64,000 nt of DNA, from NCBI GenBank assembly GCA_016928995.1, contig JAFGJS010000137.1, forward strand, positions 1 through 64,000, read 5' to 3'. The DNA is from Candidatus Sumerlaeota bacterium (lineage in GTDB: Bacteria; Sumerlaeota; Sumerlaeia; JAFGJS01). Shown piece by piece: positions 8,927-18,767 of the stretch; position 1 is the first letter of the stretch, and each line of letters opens with the position of its first letter. The notes under the pieces were generated by a model, which saw only the letters and a list, made by a program, of their open reading frames with translations, was not told where the DNA came from and ran no database searches. Position numbers and translations under genes: made by a program.

Positions 8927-10732
8927 TCAAGCGTTGAGGCGTTGTTTCAGGGTTTCGAGTTGGGTAAGGAGCTCTTTTGGCAGGCGGTCGCCATACTCCT
9001 TGTAGTACTCCTCGACGCCGGCGATTTCCTGCTTCCAGCCTTCGAGATCTAAGGAGAGCAGGTGCTCCAGTTGCTCGCGGCTGATGCCGAGACCGTCGGT
9101 GTCGAGCGCTTCGGGCGTGGGCATATTGCCGATGGGGGTTTCGACAGCTTCCGCGTTTCCATCGACGCGTTCGCAGATCCATTTGAGCACGCGGCTGTTG
9201 TCGCCGAAACCGGGCCACATGAATTTGCCGTTCTCGTCTTTACGGAACCAGTTGACATAGAAGATTTTCGGCAGCTGAGCGCCGGGCGTTTGGCCCAGTT
9301 TGAGCCAATGGGCGAAGTAATCGCCCATGTTGTAGCCGCAGAAGGGGAGCATCGCGAACGGATCGTGGCGGATTTTGCCAATCTGGCCGAAAGCCGCGGC
9401 GGTCATCTCCGAACCCGTGCTGCTGCCCATGAACACGCCGTGTTCCCAGTTCAGGGCCTCGTTGACCAGCGGGATGATGCTGGCGCGGCGGCCGCCGAAG
9501 AGAAAGGCGTCGATCGGCACACCCATCGGGTCTTCCCAGGCTTCGTCGATGCAGGGGCATTGACCGGCTGGAGTCGTGAAGCGGCTGTTGGGATGCGCGG
9601 CTTTCTTGTCCGAATCCGGCGTCCAATCATTGCCCTGCCAGTCGATCAGGTGCTCCGGGGCGTCCACGCCCATGTCTTCCCACCAGATGCCGCCTTCGTC
9701 GGTGAGGGCGACATTGGTAAAGATGCTGTTGCCTTGGCGGGCAGTGGCCATGGCGTTCGGATTGGAGTGCTCGGACGTGCCGGGCGCGACGCCGAAGAAG
9801 CCGTACTCAGGATTGACGGCGTAGAAGCGGCCATCGTCGCCGATGCGGATCCAGGCGATGTCGTCGCCCACGGTAGTCACTTCCCAGCCCGGAATCGTGG
9901 GCTGCATCATGGCGAGGTTGGTCTTGCCGCAGGCGCTGGGGAAGGCGGCGCAGATGTGGTACTTCTTGCCCTCGGGCGATTTAAGGCCGAGGATCAGCAT
10001 ATGCTCGGCCAGCCAGCCTTCCTTGAGCGCTTCGGTGCTGGCGATGCGCAGCGCGAGGCATTTCTTGCCCAGCAGCGCGTTGCCGCCGTAGCCGGAGCCG
10101 TAAGACCAGATCGAGGGATCATCCGGAAAATGGCAGATGTATTTGCGGCTTGGATCTCCTTCGCAGGGCCAGGCCACGTCTTCCTCGCCAGGCTTGAGGG
10201 GAGCGCCGATGGAGTGCATGCAGGGGATGAAATTGCCATTTTTGCCGAGCTGATTGAGCACGGCCTGTCCCATGCGGGTCATGATGCGCATATTGGTGAC
10301 GACGTAAGCCGAGTCGGTGATTTCGATGCCGATTTTGGCGATTGGGGCGCCAAGCGGCCCCATGGAAAACGGAATCACATACATCGTGCGGCCTTGCATG
10401 CTGCCCTTGAACAGGCCCTTCAGCGTGTTTTTCATCTCCACGGGATCGGCCCAGTTGTTATTCGGACCGGCGTCTTCCTGCTTGGAGGTGCAGATATAGG
10501 TGCGGTCTTCCACACGCGCTACGTCGCTGGGATGGGAGCGGACGAGGTAACTGTTCGGCCAGAGCTCATCGTTGAGTTTGGTATACGCGCCGCCCTTCAC
10601 CATCTGGGCGCATAACCGGTTGTACTCTGCCTCGGAGCCGTCGCACCAATACACTTCATTGGGCTGGCACAGCGCCTCGGCCTCCTTAACAAATTCCAGC
10701 AACTTTTTGTTGTTGGTCGGGGCTTGTGTCAT
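8927..10732 (-). CDS. pckG: Phosphoenolpyruvate carboxykinase (GTP)
   Basis: A 601-residue GTP-dependent PEP carboxykinase, full length for the family. It catalyses oxaloacetate + GTP to PEP + GDP + CO2 in the cytoplasm, the first committed gluconeogenic step. Visible signatures include the P-loop-like [14 protein letters not shown] with the catalytic Cys, [12 protein letters not shown] with metal ligands, and [19 protein letters not shown] near the nucleotide site. AAGGAG lies properly before the ATG. It stands alone between a convergent lipoprotein gene and the kinase gene upstream. Confidence 0.98.
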   Translation of the reverse strand: MTQAPTNNKKLLEFVKEAEALCQPNEVYWCDGSEAEYNRLCAQMVKGGAYTKLNDELWPNSYLVRSHPSDVARVEDRTYICTSKQEDAGPNNNWADPVEMKNTLKGLFKGSMQGRTMYVIPFSMGPLGAPIAKIGIEITDSAYVVTNMRIMTRMGQAVLNQLGKNGNFIPCMHSIGAPLKPGEEDVAWPCEGDPSRKYICHFPDDPSIWSYGSGYGGNALLGKKCLALRIASTEALKEGWLAEHMLILGLKSPEGKKYHICAAFPSACGKTNLAMMQPTIPGWEVTTVGDDIAWIRIGDDGRFYAVNPEYGFFGVAPGTSEHSNPNAMATARQGNSIFTNVALTDEGGIWWEDMGVDAPEHLIDWQGNDWTPDSDKKAAHPNSRFTTPAGQCPCIDEAWEDPMGVPIDAFLFGGRRASIIPLVNEALNWEHGVFMGSSTGSEMTAAAFGQIGKIRHDPFAMLPFCGYNMGDYFAHWLKLGQTPGAQLPKIFYVNWFRKDENGKFMWPGFGDNSRVLKWICERVDGNAEAVETPIGNMPTPEALDTDGLGISREQLEHLLSLDLEGWKQEIAGVEEYYKEYGDRLPKELLTQLETLKQRLNA

Positions 10733-10961
10733 CTCAAATCTCCTTGTAATGTATGATAGGATTGAAATTTCATCAATCGTGGCGGATGCCTTCAGTCCGC
10801 GTTCATTCAGATCGGGCGGGGTTTGCGATAAGGATGTCCGCGCCCATAAGCGAGGGCAAACTACACGCCCAATCTTGAAAGATCAAATGAAATCGGAAGG
10901 GAAAACGCATCACGCTACGAGGCGCGTCAGTTCAATGTTTGCGTGTGTTTTCCAGTCTCCA

Positions 10962-13796
10962 TCAATGCGAATAGTACCACTTTTCAGCCGCGGGAAGAAA
11001 GGCGCTGATGGATTGGTAGCGTTCGTCAGGATCGGCGATCGTGCAATAGTGGTAGAGTTTTTCGATGGCCTTGGGCGTCTCGGGGCGAATGTCGCTGAGC
11101 TGCGGTAGTTCGCCTTTGAGCTGGTATTCAAGGATCTCATGCTGTTTGCGTCTGTCCACGATGACGTTCGGCGGCTGGCCGATGAGCATGTAAAACAACG
11201 TGATGCCGAGGGCGTAGATGTCGCAACGGGGGAGCAAGTCGCCGCCGAGAATCTGTTCAGGCGCCATGTATCCGGGCGTCCCGGCGCATTTGAACATGGT
11301 CTGCCCTCCGGGTTCGTCCTCGTCGCGGGCGAGCTTGGCCAGACCGAAATCGACGATTTTCACCTCATGGCGCTGCGTGAGCAGCAGGTTGCCGGGTTTG
11401 ATGTCGCGATGCACTATGCCGCCTTCATGCGCGGCCTGGAGCCCGCGGGCGGCTTCGATGAACAAACGCATGGACTCCTTGATGGTCAGCCGGCCCTTCT
11501 CCTGCACATAGTCGTCCAGTGCGCCGCCGCGAATCAGTTCCATGGCGATATAATGACGCAGGTCAATGAGACCGATATCAAAGATCATCACAACATTGGG
11601 ATGCGACAGCCGGGCGATGGCGCGGGCTTCGAGCATGAATTGTTCTTTGATTAGCTCGGCCGAGCGTTCCTCGAGGATCAGTTTCAGCGCGATGCGGCGA
11701 TCAAGCAGGTTATCATGGGCTTCATAAATGGCGCCCATGCCGCCGCGGGCGATTTCCTGAATCACATCGTAGCGCTGAGCCATCGCGAATGGATCCTGCG
11801 CGCGCTTGATCTGCATCTCTGGAATTTCGTCCGGCGCGAGGATGCCGGCGGGATCGTTGCCGCTGTGTTTTTCGAAACCGGCAGGCACGCCGAAGATGGA
11901 GACGGCCTCGCCGCGATGGAGCATCCCCCCAGCGATTTCATCCGGCACGGCGAATTCGAAGGGTTCGAAGATCTGGGTGGCTCGCTGGACTTCGGCGGAC
12001 GGACCCTGTTCATCATCAGGACGCTGTCCGCCGTCGGAGCCGCTGAGCATTTGCGCCAGCAGACGCTCCATTTCATCGTTGGCGATGGAAGAGGCTTCGA
12101 GCACCGTGGCGCCTGCGGCAGCCGGGTGGTTGTCGAGCAGGTTTTCCAGCCGCAGCACCCGGTTGCGAATTTCATCGGAGTGCGCGCCGGCGTCGAGCAT
12201 CTGTTGATAGATTTCCAGGGCTTGCGCATAGCATTGGTTTTCTTCGAGCATGGCGGCGAACCGGAAGGAGATTTCCGCGTTATCTTTAGTGATGATGCCG
12301 CCCTTGAGCAGTTTTTCGTGCAGCAGGCGCATCGCCATGCGCAGTTTGCCCCAGCGCACGAGCATCTCGCCCAGCAGCACGCCAGCGTCGGGATCGACTT
12401 CTTCCTCGATGGCGGCGATCAGGGCTTCCATGGCGCGCTCGCGGTTTCCGGCGGCGAGTTGCATCATCGCGGCCTGCTGCGGACGCTGGGCGCGGCGGAG
12501 GCAGAGCGCGGCTTCATCGGTGCGGCCGATCTGGCGATAGACATCGGCTGCGGAGAGCAGGTCGCCGGAAAGCTCGTAGAATGCGGCGGCCATCATCCAG
12601 TCATTTGCGGCTTCGGCGTATTTCGCGGCCTCCGTGAATTTGCCCTCGCGCACCATTTTCGCGGCTGCCTCGAGCGATTTCAGGTCTGGCGGCGGCAGTT
12701 GCGCGCCAGCGAACACGGGGACGGGAGACATTTGGTTCAAGGGACGGAAAAGATGGGACGGCGGCGCATCGCGCGGAGCGGGCGGCATGCCGGAAACCGA
12801 GGAGTCGTCGATTTCGTCTTCTTCAACGTCCGGTTTTTCCGGCAGGTTCATGCGGGCCAATTCAGCCCGATCATCCTGGCCTCCGGCCTCGAAAGCGCGG
12901 GCCGCGCGCTCCCATTCCTGGTAGCGCTGAAAGACAATGCCGGCCTCGATCCAGCGTTCCGTTTCTCGATAAAGGAATCCGGCGCCAAGCAGGTCTCCCA
13001 TTTGCTCCAGGTCTTCCGGCTTGTTTTTTTTCCCGGCGCCGCTTTTCTCTTCGAGCGATGGGATGATTCCACGCCGCGCCTCGAAGGCGCGCAGGGCCTT
13101 GGACTGCTCATCCAGACGCCGCGCGTTTTCCTTGTCGCCGAGCAGATCGAAGCACTCCGAGCCATATTCCGGCTTTCCGCAGGCTTCATAATGGATTCCG
13201 GCCATTTCATAATCGCCGGCGCGATCGCGGCAGTCGGCGGCTTTGGATTTATTGTTTTTCTGTTCGTATTGAATGGCGGCTTCACGGTAGAGTTCGCGAG
13301 CGTGTTCGATCGCGCCGGTAAGCGTTGCGGCGCGCGCGGCTTCTTCGAATTCGCCGCATTGGATAAACAGTTTCTCGGCGCGATCATAGCGGCCGAGTTT
13401 GATCGAAATGCGCGCTTGCCCGAGGATGTCTTTGTGTTCTTGCGCGACGCGCAGAGCGGACATCAGCATGCCGGCGTCTTCATAGATGCGCATCGCCGCG
13501 CCGACCCGGCCTTCCTTGATCGCTTTTGCCGCGCGCTGCTCTGCGATTTTTTTCTTTTCTTCATCGGAGAGTTTGCGCTGTTCGATCTGCACCGGCGCGA
13601 TGATGTCGGCGATGCGGGATTGAGCCAGAAACAGCAGCAAAGCCAGAAAGAAGGTGCTGGTGTGGAGCACTGGAACCGCATAGGAGTGTTGGGAGTTTTT
13701 GGCCATTTCGATCAACCGGGGATAGGTGATGAAACCCAGGGCGATAATGCCAACCCACATGATCAGGCACAAGATGTGAAATAATTTGCGGTTCAA
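10962..13796 (-). CDS. Membrane Ser/Thr protein kinase with helical repeats
   Basis: A 944-residue protein. The start appears to be TTG at 13796, because AAGGAG lies nine bases upstream and no ATG is nearby. The N-terminus has two membrane segments (residues ~5-25 and ~40-65). These are followed by ~400 residues of TPR-like helical repeats rich in Ala/Glu, a linker, and a C-terminal Hanks-type kinase from about residue 676. Kinase motifs: ARGGMG glycine loop, Lys ~705 (IALKLIL), Glu ~723 (MLEARAIA), HRDIKPGN (~796), DFGLA (~816), APE. All catalytic residues are present. The substrate is unknown. The repeat region probably recruits partners, an inference from the family. Confidence 0.92.
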   Translation of the reverse strand: MNRKLFHILCLIMWVGIIALGFITYPRLIEMAKNSQHSYAVPVLHTSTFFLALLLFLAQSRIADIIAPVQIEQRKLSDEEKKKIAEQRAAKAIKEGRVGAAMRIYEDAGMLMSALRVAQEHKDILGQARISIKLGRYDRAEKLFIQCGEFEEAARAATLTGAIEHARELYREAAIQYEQKNNKSKAADCRDRAGDYEMAGIHYEACGKPEYGSECFDLLGDKENARRLDEQSKALRAFEARRGIIPSLEEKSGAGKKNKPEDLEQMGDLLGAGFLYRETERWIEAGIVFQRYQEWERAARAFEAGGQDDRAELARMNLPEKPDVEEDEIDDSSVSGMPPAPRDAPPSHLFRPLNQMSPVPVFAGAQLPPPDLKSLEAAAKMVREGKFTEAAKYAEAANDWMMAAAFYELSGDLLSAADVYRQIGRTDEAALCLRRAQRPQQAAMMQLAAGNRERAMEALIAAIEEEVDPDAGVLLGEMLVRWGKLRMAMRLLHEKLLKGGIITKDNAEISFRFAAMLEENQCYAQALEIYQQMLDAGAHSDEIRNRVLRLENLLDNHPAAAGATVLEASSIANDEMERLLAQMLSGSDGGQRPDDEQGPSAEVQRATQIFEPFEFAVPDEIAGGMLHRGEAVSIFGVPAGFEKHSGNDPAGILAPDEIPEMQIKRAQDPFAMAQRYDVIQEIARGGMGAIYEAHDNLLDRRIALKLILEERSAELIKEQFMLEARAIARLSHPNVVMIFDIGLIDLRHYIAMELIRGGALDDYVQEKGRLTIKESMRLFIEAARGLQAAHEGGIVHRDIKPGNLLLTQRHEVKIVDFGLAKLARDEDEPGGQTMFKCAGTPGYMAPEQILGGDLLPRCDIYALGITLFYMLIGQPPNVIVDRRKQHEILEYQLKGELPQLSDIRPETPKAIEKLYHYCTIADPDERYQSISAFLPAAEKWYYSH

Positions 13797-14304
13797 GGTC
13801 GATGCTCCTTGAATGCCGTGAGCGGCATTGCAATGGAATAGATCCAGCGCAGATCAGGCTCTGGACGGACTAGCGGCCTTGCCTGAGATTATCTTGATTT
13901 ATGAAGGAATGTTTCGCAGTTTTCCAGATAAAAAAACAATCTTGGGAAATTGATTGATTTGGCGTGGCGCTATCAGCGATATAATCAGAATTAGGAACAT
14001 CGTTGCTGCTGTGTTTTATTTTTTTGAAACATTACATGCCGTGCGCTGTCTAATGCGGTGGGTTCAATATTTATGCCACGGGCAAACTTTTGGATTTAAT
14101 CACATTTGGGGCAAACGGGCTCAGTTGCAAATGAGTCTCATTGTATGGCGCGAAGAATCAGAGATGAGAAATTTATTTTCACGCAAATAATCGGAATGCC
14201 GAATTGAGCCTGATGAAATCTGCTGCGTTCTGCTTCCGAAAACGCCATGAGTATGAATCTGAATGCCCGCCTGTCGAGGCGGAGAAAGCCGAGGTAGCGT
14301 CGTG
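13797..14304. other. Intergenic region between kinase and pseudopilin genes
   Basis: About 500 bases between divergent genes, AT-rich to about 14190. A 78-codon plus-strand frame (13954-14190) has no ribosome-binding site or recognisable product, and I leave it out. A short hairpin, CCGCCT / AGGCGG with loop GTCG (about 14268-14283), lies just before the pseudopilin start. A stretch at 14035-14052 resembles one at 25412-25429 (see findings). Confidence 0.45.
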
Positions 14305-14925
14305 ATGCGGATCAATCGCACAACACGGAGCGGATTTACATTAATTGAGCTGCTGATCGTAGTGCTGATTATTTCGATTTTAGCGGCGATTGCCACGCCT
14401 AATTTTCTCGAATTTCAGGTCCGGGCCAAGGTTTCGCGCGCAAAAGCCGACATGAAGGCGATGGAAACGGGCATCGAGGCTTACAACGTCGACAACGGGG
14501 CTTATCCGCCGGCGCATGATCCCAATTTAGGCGGCGGGACGAATGTGTTTCCGCTCAGGGAGCGCATCCATTGGATCACGACGCCGATCGCGTATCTTTC
14601 AACGCTTCCGCCGGATGTGTTTACGGTTAAGGGCGGGTGCTGGAATCCGCTGCCGGAATTTTACGACACGTATGACTATTACGATTCGGTGTCCGATGAG
14701 CTGGAGGACGGCAAAAGCATCAATTCGACGCGTGGAGCGTATTGGCGTCTGAGCAGCGCCGGTCCGGATTTATGGCATAGTTATAGCATTACCGCCCCGG
14801 ATGATCCGGGCTTTTGCGGGGGACGCAAGGGCGTGGAATATGATCCGACCAACGGCTCTGTCAGCGCAGGCGACATCACGCTGCTGGGGCCGCTTTACAT
14901 ACACGAAACCAGTTTTTTCTTCTAA
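14305..14925 (+). CDS. Type IV prepilin-like (pseudopilin) protein
   Basis: A 206-residue pseudopilin. Start chosen at ATG 14305 (GAGG ten bases upstream), which gives a short leader. An in-frame ATG at 14263 would lengthen it by 14 residues. The class III signal is RSGFTLIELLIVVLI, with cleavage expected between Gly and Phe and Glu at mature position 5. The globular part ends in a conserved SAGPD…YDPTNGSVSAGDI pattern common in stand-alone pseudopilins of PVC-like bacteria. It needs PilD-type peptidase, which is not in this window. Its role (type II secretion, pilus or uptake) is not determinable. Confidence 0.9.
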   Translation: MRINRTTRSGFTLIELLIVVLIISILAAIATPNFLEFQVRAKVSRAKADMKAMETGIEAYNVDNGAYPPAHDPNLGGGTNVFPLRERIHWITTPIAYLSTLPPDVFTVKGGCWNPLPEFYDTYDYYDSVSDELEDGKSINSTRGAYWRLSSAGPDLWHSYSITAPDDPGFCGGRKGVEYDPTNGSVSAGDITLLGPLYIHETSFFF

Positions 14926-15025
14926 GCCGATTATAAAAATCATCTCCAATCTCCATTCTTGCTTTGCAACGCCACGCGCGGCTGTGCCATAGTTCATCTC
15001 TTGAAGGATCTCGAGGAGGTTCTTT

Positions 15026-16819
15026 GTGATGATGGGTATTGTTGCGATTGAACATGGACGAAACCGGACGCCTCGGAGAGCGCCCCGGCGTTTGCATCGC
15101 CTGGGATTTCTTCTGGGCTGGTTCGCCGCGTTGATGATCAGCGCGGCGCGGCCCCAGGTTGCATCGGCGGAGTCGTACGAAGAGGCGATGGCGCAGGGCG
15201 ACGCGCTGTTTCAGCAAAAGAAGTACGCCGAGGCGGGCGAACGGTTTTTGGCGGCGTCGTGCTTGAAGCCGGACAGCGCGCGGAGCCTCCTGCGGACGGC
15301 TGACGCTTATCTCAAGCAGGAAAATCAGGCGCAGGCGCTGGAATATTACAAGCAAGCCTTTGCGCTCGATCATTCCGGCGAGTATCTGGCGCCGCTTTAT
15401 CGCTTGGGGAAGAAGTTTTACGATGCGCAGGAGTGGGACCAGGCGCTGGATGTATACCGCTTCATTTACGACAAGAAGAATCGTCATCCGAACTACGCGT
15501 TGAAAATCATCGATGTGCTTAATCATCAGAACGACGCGAAGGCTATCGTAGCGATATGCCGGGAGACCCTGGAGCAATTCGACTGGACTCAGCTCATGCA
15601 GAACCAGCGCGAGGCGTATCACGAACGCCTGGAACAGCGCTTGTCGCAGGCTTTGGCGGCGCTGGGCGAGTTGCGGCCGATGATTGAGGAGATGCTGGAA
15701 GCCTGGCGTGCGGATCCGAAGGGATACGCCAAACAGGAACGATTGCGGCAGCTGTGCATATTTGCCTTGGAGGGATCGTCGAAAGTGTCGCCGGAAGAGG
15801 TCAGATGGCACATCAACGCGCTGTTGGAACTGGATGGCGGAGCGGCGTCATCGCACTTGCAATTGGCGCGTGAGTTGCGACGGTTGGAATTGGATGATCA
15901 AGCGCTGGAATTGCTGCGTTTGGGACAGGAACGATTTAAGGATGACACCTCTTTTTGGATCGAGGAATCCGAAATTCGCGCAAATCGCATGGAGTTGGGC
16001 GAGGCCTTGCACGCGGCGGAACAAGCATACAAGATTGTGTTGAACCGCTTGGAGGCGGAACGGAAGGAATGGACACAGGCCCGCCAGGGGGGCGATCAAG
16101 CCGCGGAAACGGAGGCGCGCGCTCAATTGAACGCCGCCATCGCCGATGCCATTCCCGCTTTACGGTGTTATCTGGATGCGTTGTGCGGCATCAGCCAGTA
16201 TGAGCAGGCGCTCGATGAAATGGACCGCCTGGAGAAATCATTGAATGAGTTGGCTGACCTCCGCGTTGAGAAGGATCGGCTGCTGCTCGAACTGCGCAAT
16301 CGAAGCAGAAATTTGCGGATGAGCGGCGGGGTTTACGATGAAATTTTGCGGTCGGCGATGCAGGCGTGCGAGAATAATCCGGAGGATCCGCAACTGCTGG
16401 AGGCTTTGGCGGATCAGTATTTGCAGTTAGGCGAGCGCGAGGCGGCGGCGCAATATTTTTGGAAGGCTTGCCGTTATCATGAGCTGGGAACCGAACTGCT
16501 GCTGCGCAAGGCGGAGCAGGAGACGCGCAAGCGTAATTCGGAGAATGCACGATTCTTCTATGAGCAGTTCATCAGGAACTGCCCGGACGATGCGAGAATC
16601 ATCGAGGCGCTGGAAAAATACGAACGGCAGTGGCCGCAGCAGATCCAGGGAGCTCTGAAGCCGGAACATCGCGAGGCGCTGGAATTGATCGCTCAGACGG
16701 CGGAGCAGGCGGCGAAGAGTCATTCTGATCCGGCGGTTCGGGCGAAGGCCGCCGAGATCCATAAACGTTGCAGCGACATATTGGCTCCCTCACCGCCGTT
16801 CGGAAATGTGGAGCCTTAA
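15026..16819 (+). CDS. Secreted TPR-repeat protein
   Basis: A 597-residue protein starting at GTG 15026 or ATG 15029. AGGAGG at 15014-15019 suits either. A basic n-region and hydrophobic core (GFLLGWFAALMISA, ending VASAES) form a signal peptide. The remainder is tetratricopeptide-like helix pairs (AEAGERFLAASCLKPDSA; ALEYYKQAFALD; WDQALDVYRFIYDKKNR; then others toward residue 540). It is probably a periplasmic scaffold. No enzymatic domain is seen. The preceding pseudopilin ends 100 bases upstream on the same strand. Confidence 0.82.
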   Translation: MMMGIVAIEHGRNRTPRRAPRRLHRLGFLLGWFAALMISAARPQVASAESYEEAMAQGDALFQQKKYAEAGERFLAASCLKPDSARSLLRTADAYLKQENQAQALEYYKQAFALDHSGEYLAPLYRLGKKFYDAQEWDQALDVYRFIYDKKNRHPNYALKIIDVLNHQNDAKAIVAICRETLEQFDWTQLMQNQREAYHERLEQRLSQALAALGELRPMIEEMLEAWRADPKGYAKQERLRQLCIFALEGSSKVSPEEVRWHINALLELDGGAASSHLQLARELRRLELDDQALELLRLGQERFKDDTSFWIEESEIRANRMELGEALHAAEQAYKIVLNRLEAERKEWTQARQGGDQAAETEARAQLNAAIADAIPALRCYLDALCGISQYEQALDEMDRLEKSLNELADLRVEKDRLLLELRNRSRNLRMSGGVYDEILRSAMQACENNPEDPQLLEALADQYLQLGEREAAAQYFWKACRYHELGTELLLRKAEQETRKRNSENARFFYEQFIRNCPDDARIIEALEKYERQWPQQIQGALKPEHREALELIAQTAEQAAKSHSDPAVRAKAAEIHKRCSDILAPSPPFGNVEP

Positions 16820-16888
16820 GGACGAAACTGAGCCATATCGGTTTTCCTGGCGTGAAGCGAGACGCTAAAACATTATACGCGTTAATTT

Positions 16889-17764
16889 TTATGCGGTTTT
16901 GCTGGGATGGGAAGAGGAGTCGAAAATCGACAGAACTTCCTGGAACTCCTCCAGGATTTCGCTCAAGAGCCATTCGTACGTTGAGCGGTCGATTTGCAAT
17001 TCTCCCAGAACGGCTTCTTTCGTCTTATAATGCATGCCATCGCAACCAAGTCCAATTCCCAAGCTCATTGCGATGATGTCGGCTTGGTGAACGACATACA
17101 GCAGCGGGTCGAACGGGCTATCTTTCCCGGGATTATGATGATGGCGAATGCAATTGACCATGCACGCAGGCAATTGCCATTTCTCCGCGATGCGTGCGCC
17201 GATTTCCGGATGACTGACGCCAAAATGCTGTTGTTCGGCTTCTTCAAAAGAAATGCTCTCGTTTTTTACGAGCTTTGAAAGGTTGGGAAGTTCGGCTCCG
17301 ACGTAGTGATTCAGCGCAAGCTTGCCGATGTCCAGGAGCAACGCTGTGGTGAAAGCGAGGCCGGTCGAGATGCTGCACGACGAGTGTTGCGCCAGGAGTT
17401 GCGCGGCCAGCGCGACGCTGACGGAATGACGCCATAGGTCGCCGGGGCCAAGATCATAGCCGTCGATTTCGTTGTCGATGCAGCGGCGGGTGCTGTAGGC
17501 CATGGCGAGTTGAAAAACCTTCGCGGTGCCGAGCTTGACAACGGCATCCTTGACGGAATAAATCGGCTCCGAGAAACCGAAGTAAGCCGAATTGCATAGC
17601 CGAAGGAGATCGGCGGTGAGGGCTTGGTCGAATTGAATGAGCTGAGTGATTTGCTGAATGGACGCGTCCGAGTCATTCAACACCTGCGCCAGACGAACAG
17701 ATGTGTTGGGCATCGGCGGAATGCTCTCAGCGCTTTTAAGGATGTCTTCCAAGAAACAATCCAT
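16889..17764 (-). CDS. HDOD-domain signalling protein
   Basis: A 291-residue HDOD protein. The ATG at 17764 is preferred (GGAG six bases upstream) over a GTG at 17776. Hallmarks: SIPPMPNTSVRLAQVL at the N-terminus, ITQLIQFDQALTADLLRLCNSAYFG, then the HDOD core with LWRHSVSVAL and ALLLDIGKLAL, and HPEIGARIAEKW. HDOD domains are related to HD hydrolases but generally lack full metal ligands. They act in motility, competence and stress signalling. It is monocistronic and converges on the TPR gene. Confidence 0.92.
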   Translation of the reverse strand: MDCFLEDILKSAESIPPMPNTSVRLAQVLNDSDASIQQITQLIQFDQALTADLLRLCNSAYFGFSEPIYSVKDAVVKLGTAKVFQLAMAYSTRRCIDNEIDGYDLGPGDLWRHSVSVALAAQLLAQHSSCSISTGLAFTTALLLDIGKLALNHYVGAELPNLSKLVKNESISFEEAEQQHFGVSHPEIGARIAEKWQLPACMVNCIRHHHNPGKDSPFDPLLYVVHQADIIAMSLGIGLGCDGMHYKTKEAVLGELQIDRSTYEWLLSEILEEFQEVLSIFDSSSHPSKTA

Positions 17765-18108
17765 CTTTCTCTCCACCTGTGTACCGGTTTATGACATACA
17801 ATATACATACAAACAAGGACCGCTATCAACGAGTTCGCTCTGCTGTTTTTTTAAAGTTTAATTCAGCAGAATACACGCACTAGTTTTCCTACTTGACTCA
17901 GTGCGTTATTCTTATCGTCGATAACGACTAAAACATTAGCGGCGGGGCGTCAAAATTGCGTGACCGTGGAGAATTGTGGTGTATTGATGCCTGAAAATGA
18001 AGGAGATATTCATCAATTGCATTTGGCAAAATATTGACGATTGATGTTGGGCCGAGATACAAATAGTCTTTATATCATCAGCATTGATCTTAAAGGAGCG
18101 GCGAACGG
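17765..18108. other. Divergent intergenic region
   Basis: About 340 bases of AT-rich sequence between the HDOD gene (minus) and the SGNH hydrolase gene (plus). It presumably holds both promoters. I see no clear operator, repeat or RNA motif in it. Confidence 0.4.
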
Positions 18109-18726
18109 ATGGGGCGATATCGCAGTTATATAATCATTGGTGTTATTTGCATTGTGGCGCTGATCACCTGGCGCAGCTGCCGTGGGTGGCCTATTACGAA
18201 TTGGCCGCGCGAGATTAGAACCATCGTGGCATACGGCGATTCGATCACGCGCGGTTATGGCGGAAAGCGAGAAAAAGATTATCCAACGCAACTGGGCGAG
18301 CGGCTGGGACGGAAAATCATTAATAGGGGATTTGATGGAGCTAGGGTCGCCAGCGGTCTGGAGCGGCTTGAGCCGGATTGTCTGGCGCGCCAGCCGGATA
18401 TGGTGCTCTTGTGCCTGGGGGGGAATGACTTGCTGGATAAACGGCCGCGCAGCGATGTGGAGCCTGTGTTGCGCAGCATTATCGAACGCTTGCAGCAAAA
18501 TCAGGTTGTGGTGGTATTGATCGAAGTGGAAGGTCCGTTAGGCTTCGGCTATGGCGATATGTATAAAACGCTGGCGCGGGAGTATGGCTGTATTTATGTG
18601 CCGAACATTTTGAAGGGGGTGTTGGGCCGGCCGAAATTAATGCACGACCAGATCCATCCGAATACCGCGGGTTATTTTCAGGTCGCCTTGAAAGTCAAAG
18701 ATGTGATCGAGCCTTATCTGAATTGA
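18109..18726 (+). CDS. SGNH/GDSL-family hydrolase (arylesterase/TesA-like)
   Basis: A 205-residue esterase-like protein with an N-terminal membrane anchor or signal (YIIIGVICIVALITW). The catalytic blocks are present: GDSITRG (nucleophile Ser), GGND (block III Asn), and HDQIHPN (block V Asp/His). Block II Gly appears in FDGARVASGLERL. Family members hydrolyse acyl esters, thioesters or lysophospholipids in the periplasm. AAAGGAG lies nine bases before the start. It converges on the long helical-repeat gene. Confidence 0.9.
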   Translation: MGRYRSYIIIGVICIVALITWRSCRGWPITNWPREIRTIVAYGDSITRGYGGKREKDYPTQLGERLGRKIINRGFDGARVASGLERLEPDCLARQPDMVLLCLGGNDLLDKRPRSDVEPVLRSIIERLQQNQVVVVLIEVEGPLGFGYGDMYKTLAREYGCIYVPNILKGVLGRPKLMHDQIHPNTAGYFQVALKVKDVIEPYLN

Positions 18727-18767
18727 CGCCTGCCATCGCTTAGCGCGACAGCCATGACATGAAAGCG

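Noticed and set aside
13954-14190. A 78-codon plus-strand frame upstream of a pseudopilin
   Set aside because: No family resemblance or ribosome site; the sequence is AT-rich intergenic.
14209-14300. Possible hammerhead ribozyme (CTGATGA and GAAA) or c-di-GMP riboswitch before a pseudopilin
   Set aside because: The stem II positions cannot pair and the riboswitch junction strings are missing or wrongly spaced.
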